Made by a program: the position numbers and the translations under genes. Shown piece after piece: positions 32,287 through 43,361 of a stretch of DNA of 64,000 nucleotides (its first letter is position 1; the number at the start of each line of letters is the position of its first letter). Source of the stretch: Lasiosphaeria ovina (lineage: Eukaryota > Ascomycota > Sordariomycetes > Sordariales > Lasiosphaeriaceae). The DNA lies in assembly GCA_033439765.1 (NCBI GenBank), contig JAULSN010000004.1:5900001-5964000 (forward strand), given 5' to 3'. The notes below the pieces were generated by a model. It did no database searches. It saw only the letters and a list, made by a program, of their open reading frames with translations, and had not been told where the DNA came from.

Positions 32287-33657
32287 TCACCGCACCTTGA
32301 ATACGTAAAACGCGCCGCCCGTGCCGCCCTTATATCCGGTGCCGGGAAACAGGTAGCTGTCCTGGACAGCGACGCCGCCCTGCCAGGCGCCGGGGATGGG
32401 GTACTCGAAGACGACGCGGCCGGTGGCCTTGTTGAGAGCGAGCAGGGCGCTGGGGCCGGGCGGCGAGAAGCCGGCGGTGCCCGTGACGCCAACGACGACG
32501 ACGTCGCCGACGGCGGTGGGCATGCTGACCGAGTAGTTGGCGCCGGGCGCGGGCGTCTGCCACAGCAACGAGCCGTCGCGGCCGACGCGGCGCCCCACAG
32601 GCTGTTGTTGGTCGACTGCGTAGTCGTTGCCGGGCTTCTGCGGGCAGAGGGTGAAGTTCTGCGGCGAGCCGAGCGCGCCGCACGTCAGCGACCACGCGTC
32701 GAGTTTGTTGAGCCGGCGCACCCAGTTGGCACGGCCCGTGTACATGTCGAGCGCGAACACGGACTCCTGCCAGATATACGACGGCAGGCAGCTGGGGTCG
32801 TCGGACTGAGAGCACGGCACGTAGGCGAGCGGGATCGAGTAAATATTGCCCGTGGCGAAGATGACCTGCTTGCGCCGGGCGTCGACGGGCGGCTGGCTGC
32901 CCCAGATGCCGGCGCCCGACCACCGGCCGCCCGTGCCGTTGGCCGCGGCCAAGTTGGCGGGGATGGTCGTCACGTTCCACACGGTCGTGAAGCTGCCCCC
33001 CGCCGCGCCGACGCGTTTGAATCTGAAGGCGGCGGCGTTGCCGATGAACGAGCAGCATTCGTAGGCGCCGCCGGTGAAGAAGGCCGCGTTCTCCTCTCCG
33101 CTCGATACGCCGACAAACAGCAGGCCGTCGTACAGCGTCGGGCTGGCCGTGATGGTGGCCAGATGGTGGGGGTTCGCCTGCTTGCGGGCGAGCAGGTCGC
33201 CGGTGGCCAGGTCGACGGCGACGACGAGGGCGTGAATCTGGGTGCCAAAGAAGAGCACGCTGTTGGCGGCGTCGATCTGGGGCGACGTCCTGGCCACGGC
33301 CTGGTTGGCGATGGCCTGCAGCGGCGTGATGGGCGCGAAGTCGACTATGACCTGCGTTGTGTTGATGCGCCACTTGACATGGCACGTCTTGTAGTTGAGC
33401 GCGACGAAGGAGCCGTTCCACGTCGGGAAGTAGGCGTAGTTGTCCTGAAAGGCCGGCGGCGCGCTCTGGCCGACCGTGTCCGGGACGGTGCACTGCAGCG
33501 CGAGCGTCCTGATGGACGTCGACGTGATGTCCGTGTTTGTCTGGGCCCAGTGGTTGTTCAGAATTGACCCTCCCCAGCCACTCCAGGCTTCATTGGCACT
33601 TGCTATGAAAGTAGCCGCCACCGAGGCAATGGGGATAAGACGGGCGAGCCGCTTCAT
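32287..33657 (-). CDS. Secreted PQQ-type beta-propeller protein (polyvinyl-alcohol-dehydrogenase-like)
   Basis: Intronless, 456 residues from the ATG at 33657, with a signal peptide (residues 1-22, LIPIASVAATFIASANEA). Beta-propeller blades typical of the quinoprotein alcohol dehydrogenase-like family are visible: SAPPAFQDNYAYFPTWNG, LVVAVDLATGDLLARKQ, VFALDMYTGRANWVRRL, and ALLALNKATGRVVFEYPIPG near the end. An NHWAQTNTDI start and ECCSFIGNAAAFRF also occur in fungal relatives. In relatives the segment before a later blade usually includes a DFG-type motif and a KSG-type turn. Here CPQKPGNDYAVDQQ jumps quickly to GRDGSLLWQTP, suggesting a short deletion. Cofactor binding and reaction are not shown; it may be an extracellular oxidoreductase or a binding protein. 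Very GC-rich coding; the antisense 320-codon ORF is a shadow. Confidence 0.8.
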   Translation of the reverse strand: MKRLARLIPIASVAATFIASANEAWSGWGGSILNNHWAQTNTDITSTSIRTLALQCTVPDTVGQSAPPAFQDNYAYFPTWNGSFVALNYKTCHVKWRINTTQVIVDFAPITPLQAIANQAVARTSPQIDAANSVLFFGTQIHALVVAVDLATGDLLARKQANPHHLATITASPTLYDGLLFVGVSSGEENAAFFTGGAYECCSFIGNAAAFRFKRVGAAGGSFTTVWNVTTIPANLAAANGTGGRWSGAGIWGSQPPVDARRKQVIFATGNIYSIPLAYVPCSQSDDPSCLPSYIWQESVFALDMYTGRANWVRRLNKLDAWSLTCGALGSPQNFTLCPQKPGNDYAVDQQQPVGRRVGRDGSLLWQTPAPGANYSVSMPTAVGDVVVVGVTGTAGFSPPGPSALLALNKATGRVVFEYPIPGAWQGGVAVQDSYLFPGTGYKGGTGGAFYVFKVR

Positions 33658-34829
33658 CTTGACGTCGTTCTAGTCAACCGAGCTTTGTCACGGCGATAGA
33701 GAATCGACTGGATTCCCTTGCGGACGGTTGCTGACGTCCCGAGGGCAGGCCGTCTTGGCAGGGGAAGCAGTGTTGTTTTGGGCTGGGTTCCTGGGATCGA
33801 CCTCCCATTTGTAGTGTAATTAATCACTGCGTGTGTTGGACCCAATGCAACATGGATGGGCTTCGAGAATTTCCGCATGTTATTGGCGAATACAACCCTC
33901 GGCTCCGAGCCTGAGGTAGCATCTCCCACCCACCCGGAAATTTCGGTATGCAATACTCGACGGGCGGCTGCTAAAGGCGGAGAAGACACCGGTAGGCAGT
34001 GTCGACATATCAATGGGATGAGTTTCCAGGATAAACCTGACCCCAGCCCCGGGTGCAAAACTGGCCCCCAACAAGCCGTCTCACACGGTACAATACATAG
34101 TAGGTAGACGACGCGGCAGGCACGGCGGCAGGCACGGCGGTGAGAAGCTCTTTGATTGGGTTTCTTGGGCTGCTTAGAACGGAACCAAATGGCAACTCTA
34201 TCTCGTCTCTCTGGCTCGTGTAACAGCAATACCAATTTTTTGATTTTGCGAGGTTGCATCGACCGCATTGGCGCCAATGGCGCTGAAGTTGCATTGGGCC
34301 AGAACGGCGGTCAGGATAGTCGACATGCTGTAGTATTATCAATACCAACTTGATGCAACTGTCGTACAATCAGCAAAGCTCACTTTCCGTGCAACCGCGA
34401 CTACAACTAGACTCTCTCCTGGACCCCATTTGCCAAGTTAGCAGTTTTGTCTGTTTTTGCCGAATGCCTGGCACACTCGCCCCTTTTTCTGCAACCCACC
34501 TATCCGATGTCATATGCCTGTCACTTTTATCTTCATGTACACCGGAATGTTGAGCTAACAAGGTGCTGGAAGTTTTTTCCATATACTTGGTCAACTTCCT
34601 AATCACAATCACGCACCTTCAAGGGGAGGGCGGCTACAAGGTTCGTGGGCGCTATGACTAACAAGGTAATTGCCATCCAACGCTTCCAATGATAATTGCA
34701 ACTGCATCAATAACCGACACACGCACCTGGATGGAGATTCGGTGGCGCTAGCCTTACTGGAACCTCGTCACGGTTGCAACAGCCATGGCAAACTTCTTGG
34801 TTAGTGTTGTATTGTGAGCTCATACGCCT
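33658..34829. other. Intergenic, no gene seen
   Basis: Overlapping short ORFs on both strands, none with features. A small direct repeat GGCAGGCACGGC occurs near 34112-34140. No upstream part of the FunK1 gene could be recognised here. Confidence 0.4.
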
Positions 34830-35934
34830 TTGCTGGGGGTCGGTCTTGCGAGTTGGCCAAGTGGTGCGGTTGGTGACGGTTCCGACATTCTCTGAGCACT
34901 GGGAGTACGTGGTCAAGATCAAGTGGTCAACGGTTGGCCATGAGTCCGAGGCCACGATGCTAGGGCATTCCAACGAAAGAAAAGTTTGGGGAGTTCTTCA
35001 GCTCGTTGACCGCCAACTCATTTGCAGCACCGAAGCTTCACACCGGGGTCTGCTAGTCGGTCGGCCAAGAGAGTTTTGTTGCGAGGTACCGCAGCTCCGA
35101 GTCCTTTCAACAATGTTGGAACACTTGTCGACCATATAGTCGAGATACTAGAGACACCGGGCGACGCCGAGCATGTTAGAGGGGAAGTCGGGAACAGACT
35201 TCTCAGCTGCGTAGTGACATCGCCGCTCGGCGAATCGCTGCACAGAGCCAATAGCGTCCCAGACCTGCTGTTTGCATTGCGCGATGCGATTAGAGCCCAT
35301 CGTTCACTGTATCAAGAGGGAGAGATTCTCCACCGGGATGTCTGCCCCGGCAACATCATCATCCCTCTTGGCGGTACCGCCAAGAGGAACGCCGCGGATC
35401 CAAGGGGAGTGTTGATTGATCTCGGCATGGCTCGGGAGCAATCAGTGCCGGCGAAGGAGTTTGAAAGCACTGGAACACGGCCTTTCCATGCAATTGGCGT
35501 GTTGCAGGCCTATCTTCCCAACAAACCGCACACATACCGCCACGACCTCGAGTCCTTCCTGTACACCTTTCTCTTCCTCGCCATTTGCGAGCGTCCCGTC
35601 CCTCCCGGAGAGAACCAGCTGCAACTGCTGCCAGGAAGCATTCTCTCTCAGTGGCATCACGGCGGCCAGTTGACCAAGTGAGGCGCAAGACGGCCGACGT
35701 GGAGGCGGGCAACTTTGATCGCATCACCGCCGAGTTCACGCCGAGTTCAGGGGATTGGTGAATCTGGCAACGACATTGAGGGGGATACTGTTCCCCACAA
35801 GAGAAGGGAAGCTGTGGACTGGGACGGATATGACGGTCGCGGGCACAAACTCATTGTACGATAGCATGATGGATGCTTTTGACGTGGCTGCAAAAGCGTG
35901 TCGGCAGCCTGCAACCAGCCTTAGACCAGACTAG
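34830..35934 (+). pseudogene. FunK1-type protein kinase, broken by frameshifts
   Basis: Pieces of the fungal FunK1 kinase family appear in order in three frames. An N-lobe piece has EYVVKIKW and KVWGVLQLVDRQ (about 34905-35010). The central part (35022-35681) has ILHRDVCPGNIII, GVLIDLGMA, STGTRPFHAIGVL and TYRHDLESFLYTFLF. A C-terminal piece has NLATTLRGILFP, GKLWTGTDM and LYDSMMDAFDVA, ending at TAG 35932-35934. HRD with Cys at position 5 of the loop, and TRPFHAIGVL followed by HDLESFLY, are the family hallmarks. Frame is lost near 35022-35080, near 35680, and again through an 11-bp duplication at 35728-35749. The 5' third of a normal gene is absent. Not expected to make an active kinase. 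Confidence 0.8.
35728..35749 (+). repeat. 11-bp tandem duplication inside the FunK1 pseudogene
   Basis: CGCCGAGTTCA occurs twice without a gap. Removing one copy would bring AEF into frame with RGLVNLATTL, so the duplication is a direct cause of frameshift in this copy. Confidence 0.8.
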
Positions 35935-36325
35935 TCCCGTCTAATTAATGCTGGTACAGCTGAGAACTTCGCGTTCCGAGATTATTGTCTGCATCTGAAA
36001 CAGCAACATGGAAGTCACGCTTCTGTGCTGCTCCCTCTTGCTCCTGCCTCATTCATCAACAGCGGCAAGAACTTTCCGTGCATAGGTAGGATGGGCCCCG
36101 ACATCGAGCCATCCACAGCTGTACTTTCCCAGACAGGCAGATATGGAATCATAGCTCGCAACTGCCTCGCTGGGGTGCACGCTGATGCTGACCAACGCCA
36201 ATTGCATTTCCACTGCTCGCCCCTCCAGAAAACGAAAGAATATGGGAGTCGAGCTTCTGGTGGTCAAGCTCCCACCCACCATCATTCCATCTTTATCGGC
36301 CCACCTAATTAGAACCGCCTCAACA

Positions 36326-37526
36326 ATGCCGCTGCAGACTGTCTACAATGAACCTGCTCAGCCTCAAATTCCACAACAAAGCATCTCCAAGCAGTCTTTT
36401 ACCCAAGGGTCAAGAGAAAAGACGGCGCCTCAGGCTCCAACGGCACCGACAGCTGCCACAGCACCCACAGCTGCCACAGCACCCACAGCTTACGCAACCT
36501 ACACGTCTCCCACATCTTACCCAGCACCCGCTGCTCCCACGGTTCCCACCGCACCTGCAGCTCCTGTAGCTCCCGCAGTCCAGCCGCCAGTCCGCCCGCG
36601 ATCCCCACCCTCCCCCAACCGCGTGAGCATCTCGACGGCCATCCGCAGGGGCAAAATCACCTTCAATCTTGTCAACTTCCCGCAGCCCGACCTCGACGTG
36701 CTGGGCCTGGTGATCAACAACAACTGGCCAACAGGCGTAGAAAATACACCGGGGAGCGGCACCCCACCAGAGGACAGCCGCAGCCGCTCGATCAGCGTCA
36801 GGGCCAGGGGCGGCAATGGCGTGCTATACCGCCCGTCGCGCTTCGACACCATGACGCGCGACTTTATCCGTCTGCAGTTTCAGATCGTGCGTGCGCTGTA
36901 CGACCGCGGCTGGATCTTCCAGCACATACTAGCGCGGCCGACGCACTCGCCCATCGTGGCGGCCGAGTTGGATTTTCAGCGTGTCGGTGAGTTTTTCTTC
37001 CTTCCTTTTTGTAACTCCTCTTGTTTTAGACACTGCGGACTGCCTGGATAACAAGACGTGATCAATAACCAATAACTACACAGACGGGCAAAACTGGATC
37101 TTTGCCCGCTTCGAGGAGCGCCCCGTCCTCTGCGAGTGGTTCAGCCTGTCGATGCACTGCCCGCGCGAGCTGGTAATCGTCGGCGACTTCCCACAGGATC
37201 TGCGTGCTGCCGTCCTGGCCCGCGTCGGCCCCCATCGGTTCCAACACGGCGTCCGCGGCTTCTATCCCGGCTCCGGGATGGCGGTGTATGAAGAGAGGGA
37301 AGACGAGGCCGTGCTGAAGATGTTGGGCGTTCTGGATCAGTTTGGCTACACGGTGTATGCGAGCTTCTCCACCTGGCCCGTCTCCATCATTGTCAACCGG
37401 CCCATAGTGCGTGGTGGCAGTGGTGCACCCAGTAGCTCGGGGTCTAGTTCTTCGGGACCCAACAGCTCGGAAAATAATGAAGCACGTCAGGGTGCGAATG
37501 GCGGTCAAAGGGGGCAGGAAACGTAA
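36326..37526 (+). CDS. Pro/Ala/Thr-rich protein of unknown function
   Basis: Two exons, join(36326..36986,37084..37526), 367 residues. Donor GTGAGT, acceptor CTACACAG, intron 97 bp, phase 1 (splits an Asp codon). Residues 25-95 are a low-complexity linker made of APTAATAPT-like repeats and proline. A folded part follows: RVSISTAIRRGKITFNLVNF, TRDFIRLQFQIVRALYDRGW, then in exon 2 NWIFARFEERPVLCEWFSL and LDQFGYTVYASFS. The end is Ser/Gly/Asn-rich. No catalytic signature or membrane segment. The conserved-looking second half with hydrophobic beta-strands suggests a real domain I do not know. It lies between a broken kinase and a broken STAND/ankyrin gene. Confidence 0.75.
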
Positions 37527-38494
37527 TGTTACCACTATGGATTCAGGAAGGCTTCAAATTGAGTGGGCCGAACAACCCTATGTCTGAAAGCAGTTTACTC
37601 TGTCAGTCTTTCGATATCATGAATCCCTGTGTTGGAATGACAAGGCCATTCGTACTAGTCACTATAGTAACCGTTGCGAAAGGATGGGGGGGCTTGGCGG
37701 TTGTATTCTTCTGTTCTTGTCTATGTAAAAGGATCGCGAACTACGGGATGTCCCGGGGTCACGTGAAAGGCGTGCGCTGTGCACGTGCCGCATGGCGGTC
37801 GGTGCGCTTGCCAGCTCCCCGCAGTTATGCACCTCCAAGCTTGTTGACCAATTAATTACAGCTCTGCAGCTGCATGCCCTGATTGACCAGTAATTCCTAC
37901 ACCCTGCTACTGTGATTTTCCCCTGTCCTCGACTGTGTGACCGTGTTAAGAATACCGAGTGAAATGAATAGACGTGATAAGCTTACATCTCATACTATAG
38001 CACGAGGGCCCATGTCTTAGCAAGAAGAGCCGCCATCGGCTACAATAATAGCCTCTTTCGTCTGATTCTTGTTTCTCCACAGAGTTCAGGTCACTGTACA
38101 GGACAGGGAGTGACATGACTTTCTTTGATGGTACTTTGCTCCTCTCCGCAAACTGAAATTCAATAACCACTCAACCAACAAAGACCGACTATATTCAAGA
38201 GCGATCGTCTGCTTATAAGATTTGGCATGTTAAGAATATTGGCGATTACCCACATAACTTGTGGATTATTCATACTGGCAAGGGCACCTTATCTGACCGT
38301 CTCCCGGATGAATTGTTACTGTGTTCAGTGTCTTGCATTCGAGCCAATTTATCGCCAGGCAGTTTGAGCTACATCTTTTCACATCCCCTATATACTATAT
38401 AATTAGACACCCGAATTTCAAAACAATCATGGACACGGAGACAGCTAGCATCCCCTTTAGGACAATCTGCGTTGCGCCTGAGCATCCTGTACTC
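37527..38494. other. Intergenic, convergent 3' ends
   Basis: No gene signal. AT-rich towards 38494, where the ankyrin gene ends on the opposite strand. Confidence 0.45.
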
Positions 38495-40664
38495 TCACAC
38501 CAGAGCGACATGTTCGACATACTCGACGGCATCGTAGAACACGTCCCCCTCACTCTCAGAGCCGCCATCGCTTCCTCCATCTCCCCCGGCCCCACCCCTC
38601 TCTCCGAATCCGGGGCCCCCGACAGCCCGCGCCCTCATCGACACAAGCGAGCAAAACGGCTCCAGCAGCCCCGCGGCGTCTCTCCGGCGGCGCACATAGT
38701 CGAGCGGCGTGCAGCCGGCGGCGTCGAGGGCGGAGGCGTCGATAATGCCGCCGGGGTCAACATGCTGCGCCAGCACCTCGAGGGTTCTGAGATCTGACGC
38801 CCGTGCCGCGAGATGCCATAATGTCTTGCCGTCGGGCATGCGGCGAGCGCCGGCTCCGGGGTCCGCGGCGACGAGCAGCGGAATCGTCTCGCCCGCATTG
38901 AGCACCACGACATCGAGCAGCGCGTTATATCCCCACTCGTCGGCTCCATCCAGGTCCAGCTCTGAGCCTGGCCGCCCCTCAGCTCTTGTTCCCCTCCTAG
39001 CCACCAGCGTCTCGAGGTTGGAGCGCCTGCGCGCTGGGTCGATGCCGTGGCTGGCATGCATGACTACGTTCTCGCCGTAGGCGTTGCGCGCGGACATGTC
39101 GGCTCCCGCATCGAGCAGCAGGTTAATGGCGGGCGGGTCGGCGCCCTTGCAGGCGTTGTGTAGCGGTGAAGCACCGAAGCGGTCACGGGCTTCGAACCAC
39201 GCACCAAAGGCCAGCAGGGACGCCATGCTGGCCGTGTCGCCGCGCCCGGCGGCAATGTGCAATGGCGTATTTCCGTAGCAGTCAGCCACGTTAGGATCCG
39301 CGCCGTGTGCGAGCAGTGTGCGTACGACGTTGGCTGGCCTGGCCTTGCGTAGGGCCCACGCGAGGGCAGTGCGGTGGTATGAGTCAACGGCGTTGATGTC
39401 GTTCTCGTCCTCGTCATAGGGCGAGACGGGCCTCAGTCTGCGAGCGGCGAGAACGTCGGCAACTGACATTGGCGAGAGGCCGAGGACGGCTTTTTGTAGG
39501 GGACTGAAAGTGGACATTTCGAGCTGGATTATGGGGTCATAGTAGCGCGGTTGGCTGACGGTGGAGAGCTGGACGTAGTCATAGACGATGGCGCTGTGGA
39601 GCATGAGCAAATCGATGCAGGAGCAGGTGGTAAAGTACTCATCGACGTCGCGGGGGTCCCAGGCTGCGGAAGGGAGTTGCTGAGCGTCTTGGTTGAGAAG
39701 GAGCTGGGGCGGCTTCGGTTTGACCATACACGATGGCAAGGTCGATCGTCGTTAGGCCATACGGCGCCACAATGTCCATGGCCGATCCGCGGTTCTGAGA
39801 CAGGAGGCTCTGTATTTTCTCGAGCTTGCCGTCGCGGATGGCCATCATGAATTCGGAGTCCGGCCGCGTGACCCGGGGGAAGGAGAGGGCCGTGTAGATG
39901 CGCTGCGCATATCCCAAGAGAAGCGCCAGACCGCCGCCGCCGAGAAGCCAACGCGGGCCGTAGTATGTGAAGGGTCAGCTTGTCGTGCCTTTCTGGCACA
40001 CATCAACATGGCAAGCTAGAGCTCTGTCGCCGCCGGGGCGGGTGCGGGTCATGATCACGGCCCCGAGGGTACCTCGGGCAATGTGAAAGCGTCTTGTCGT
40101 CCGGACTTGGCAGTGGCATATTAACCTTGGCCGGACGGGATTTGGATTAGCTCCGTTATCAGTCTCGGCATGCATCTGTTGGCACACGATCATCGTTTCC
40201 ATCGAGGTTAAAGGTGTCGGGGTGAATTCCACTGTCAACTCTCTGGGTAGAGTGAGAATCAAAGTCAGGGATGCAATCTCGTCCCGGAGCCTCCGTCTCA
40301 TTGTTTCGATATCGCGCTTCTTGACGAGCCACTGGAGTCGAGCTCGGGTTCCGAGATTCGCGGCTTTAGTAGTGTCATCGTCGACACGACATGCAAACAA
40401 AGCACCCTCAACCTCATTCAGCGTGTCGCGGCAGTCGCCGAGAGCGTCCAGAATTGCCCGCTCGCGTGTGGCTGATGGTGGAAAAGAGGTTATGGCTTCG
40501 GATACGATATTAAGAAGGGATCGGAGGCGAACAATCTCAGCCGACAGGGCGTGAATCTCGCCTGGTGCGCCGCGATAGCGACGATGCTGGAGCTGGCCTG
40601 GATTTAGTCTGTCGACCAGCTGTGCCAGAGCAATGGCGCTAGTTATGATGGTGAGAGGGTCCAT
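38495..40664 (-). pseudogene. STAND-type N-terminal domain plus ankyrin repeats, with two lesions
   Basis: From the ATG at 40664 the frame starts MDPLTIITSAIALAQLVDRL, the typical opening of the helical N-terminal domain of fungal STAND/NLR-like proteins, and continues with RRRLRDEIASLTLIL and CHC. It meets TGA at 39975-39977. The same frame resumes directly (FTYYGPRWLLGGGG, then FMMAIRDGKLEKIQSLLSQN, an ankyrin-like repeat). It must then lose one base in the G4 run at 39706-39709 to join LLLNQDAQQL and the rest. The last 380 residues carry clear ankyrin repeats (VVRTLLAHGADPNVADCYGN, TPLHIAAGRGD, LLLDAGADMSARNAYGEN). About 720 residues in all. Two independent changes suggest a pseudogene; the G-run change could also be a sequencing error. 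Confidence 0.7.
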
Positions 40665-41450
40665 TATGTTGACCAGGGGCCAAGACTGCGTAGAGTGCTG
40701 TGGTAGGCCGTGAGGTAGAGCGATAAGTAAAGGGCGCCCCTAATTACCAGTCTCCCTCCCGGAGACCATGGTTTTGCCTTGGCCGCCTGCAAACTAGGAG
40801 CCTATCGCAGGGCCTGCCGCCGCAGCTTCACATCAAATGCTGTTCCGATTCGGATAAGAGTGTGAGACAATGACGTGGTGAGCACTGCCTCCACGAAAAC
40901 GCCCAACCCCATGGGGGTGCAGGGCAGGGCCTCGGAAACAATACGTGCAGCCAGTGAGTGAGCGTTGAGCACCTCCCTCTAGAAGAGTCGGCCTCATACC
41001 TCTACAACGTGAGTACCTTATACGTTGAGAGCCGCCAAGTGTTACTTGACACTCGCCTCAAGATTGAAAAGACCAGGCCGAAAGCTTTGGTGCTAATATC
41101 ATGTTGATCTGACTGTCCTGACAACGTTTATCATCCTAATACCCGTCTCAAGAGCGCCGACAATGCTCGATCGGAACGCTTCAATACCTCGCGTTAGGTG
41201 GCTTCCGTCCCAGGTCATAGTGAGGCGTGCCAAAGTAGCCTGCCTCAAGAACGTGGGCAGGGCATTTTGTGTCCTCCGGCAATTGGTCCCGGATTTGGAC
41301 TTTGGGGCCTCAACTTGATAGGGCGCAGCCATCCGTAAGTCAACCCGGGCTGGTTCAAAAATGGCAATCCACGAACAGAAAAACCTAGATTCCAGATCTA
41401 GTCGTTTCTATACCCTCAAACCCATGCGAGGCTCAATGTCCCCACTCGCC
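40665..41450. other. Intergenic
   Basis: Short gap between the HET gene (3' end at 41451) and the start of the STAND/ankyrin gene, both on the minus strand. No coding or repeat signal. Confidence 0.45.
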
Positions 41451-43361
41451 CTAGCAAAGCCAGATTTCACTCATGGCTCGATACACCAGGATATGCTTAT
41501 CCTTCGGCATCCCCTGGACACCCACGACATTGGAATCCTCGCCGCAAATGGCGGCCAGTGGCCCGCCGCGCTTGAGCTCGGGATTAAAGCATGGACAAGC
41601 TACTTCCCACTCTTCCATGACATCCTCAGGGGCGTGACTCTGGCTAGTGCGTCGCAGAACCATAGGCAGCTCGGATCCCAACAGGATCCAGACGTGGTCC
41701 CCAACGGCGACCGAGTCCTTGATCGTCGTGACAAACTGGCCGGCTGTGGTGAAGGCCATGCCGTCGAGCCGGCTCGCGTCCGCTATGCGGTTGGCCACGT
41801 GCTTTAGCACGGGGTCCATGACATCACCGGGGTCAAACCTGCCGCGACAGAAGTCCGGCCCGAGCGCGGCAAACTCGGAGGAGCCATCGGCGATGTCGTG
41901 CAGGGCCTTGAGCACCTCCGCCTCGCTTTCTAAAAACTTGGGGAGAAGCTCTCTCGCTCGGGCAGCAATAAGGCCGCGGATAACGAGACGAAACAGCTCA
42001 TCCTTTGTAGTGGACTCTGTCTCTATTGTTTCAAGTGCCTTTTGACAAAAGTCATCGAGGCTCTTCACTGTCGTGCCGAGATGGTCGACCCTCCAGCTGC
42101 TTGACTCGTGGTAGACTTGGGCAATGGCAGCGACGCGCAGTCCATGGACCTTTAGGACTCCGGGTGGAGGCGGTAGTTTTTGATTGCGGAGGATCGGAAT
42201 GCGGCAGTCTGCACGAGTTGCTGGGTGGGAGGTTATATAACGGCCGGTCATGGTGTCCCAGTTGGGAACCCAGGACGGCCTGTCAGGATCTGTGGCCGTG
42301 GAAGGCAAGGAGTCGGATGCGGGAGGCCGTGAGGCATGCTGGAGGAAATCCAGGTTTCCCGACGTCTTGATGTGCGCGAGCGCCGTGTCCATATACACGG
42401 CGCCGACGGCTTTTTTATAGTCGATGGTCAACCCGTTGCGGAGGAGGTCGTCTCCGTCGTTAGCTAGCGACAACATACCATAGACTCGATCGCGGGGATT
42501 AGTGACTTCCAAGATCAAGCCTGTGACCAAGTTTTGAATCAGGGGGACGCGAGGCCGAGTGCGGAGGAAGCCCAGCATCTTTACTTGGGAGAAGACGTCA
42601 AAGTCAAGGTGCAGTTTTGCCCAGCCGCTTTTGTACTGAAGATCACGGTTGGCAATGTCCATGAGCAATGCTAGGAAGCTGTCGACGCGGCGTCCATCAA
42701 TCTCCAGGTTTGGAACAACAAAGACGTGGGTCCGGGCGAAGAAAAGCTCCTGCTGGACCCACAGACGGTTCCAATATGGATCGGTGAAGAAGCCCTTGAG
42801 AGGCAGCCAGAATTCGGGGTCGTTGCCGAGGTCGCCGACAGTGGTGTTCTCGTAAGGAAAGTTCACGAGCCCCTGGACGGCCGGACTGGATAGATCGACG
42901 TCACTGTCGATCCACACGCGCACCTTATCCGCATTCTTGTATATGTGGCCCATGAGAGCAACCTGCTGCTGTCGCTCGGGGATGTCATTCTGGTTGATGC
43001 ATATGGCATCGATCCAGATCAGACGCTCCTGGTCCGGCAGTCGCAGGGCATTGAGGCATTTGGCCAAGTGCTTTGTGACGAAGAAGGCCGAGCCGTTGAT
43101 GTGTATGACGGACGTGAACCGCGGCTCGCCCCAGACATAGGACAGCGCGTCGTACACGGGCGCGCTGCCGTCCAGGAGGGGGTGGGTGGTCAAGGAGGCG
43201 TTGACGGTCGAGTCTGGCGGTCCCGGGTGCAGATGGAGGAGCCGAAACTCGCTGTTTTCAGACGCGAGAGGGGAGTATACCGCCGCGTTCACGCTCAGGA
43301 TCTTCGTGTTGTCGGCAAAGCGCCCAAAGACGCGCCACGCGGTATTGGCGACGCGAACCAT
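41451..43361 (-). CDS. Heterokaryon incompatibility (HET) domain protein
   Basis: Intronless, 636 residues from ATG 43361 (MVRVANTAW). HET-domain motifs are complete: YDALSYVWG at about 68-76, then RLIWIDAICINQND and ERQQQVALMGHIYKNADKV, with VRVWID closing the core. Further on are YWNRLWVQQELFFAR and NPRDRVYGMLSLA, standard for this family. The C-terminal half (SLDDFCQKALETIETES, DGMAFTTAGQFVTTIKDSVA, GDHVWILLGSELPMVLR) is the usual less-conserved extension. HET-domain proteins can trigger cell death when two incompatible cells fuse; the partner or trigger is unknown here. A broken STAND/ankyrin gene lies just upstream on the same strand, and HET proteins often act with such receptors. Confidence 0.93.
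   Translation of the reverse strand: MVRVANTAWRVFGRFADNTKILSVNAAVYSPLASENSEFRLLHLHPGPPDSTVNASLTTHPLLDGSAPVYDALSYVWGEPRFTSVIHINGSAFFVTKHLAKCLNALRLPDQERLIWIDAICINQNDIPERQQQVALMGHIYKNADKVRVWIDSDVDLSSPAVQGLVNFPYENTTVGDLGNDPEFWLPLKGFFTDPYWNRLWVQQELFFARTHVFVVPNLEIDGRRVDSFLALLMDIANRDLQYKSGWAKLHLDFDVFSQVKMLGFLRTRPRVPLIQNLVTGLILEVTNPRDRVYGMLSLANDGDDLLRNGLTIDYKKAVGAVYMDTALAHIKTSGNLDFLQHASRPPASDSLPSTATDPDRPSWVPNWDTMTGRYITSHPATRADCRIPILRNQKLPPPPGVLKVHGLRVAAIAQVYHESSSWRVDHLGTTVKSLDDFCQKALETIETESTTKDELFRLVIRGLIAARARELLPKFLESEAEVLKALHDIADGSSEFAALGPDFCRGRFDPGDVMDPVLKHVANRIADASRLDGMAFTTAGQFVTTIKDSVAVGDHVWILLGSELPMVLRRTSQSHAPEDVMEEWEVACPCFNPELKRGGPLAAICGEDSNVVGVQGMPKDKHILVYRAMSEIWLC

Noticed and set aside
32605..33567. 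320-codon plus-strand ORF
   Set aside because: Antisense shadow of the GC-rich PQQ-type gene; Arg/Val/Gly/Asp-rich composition without domain features.
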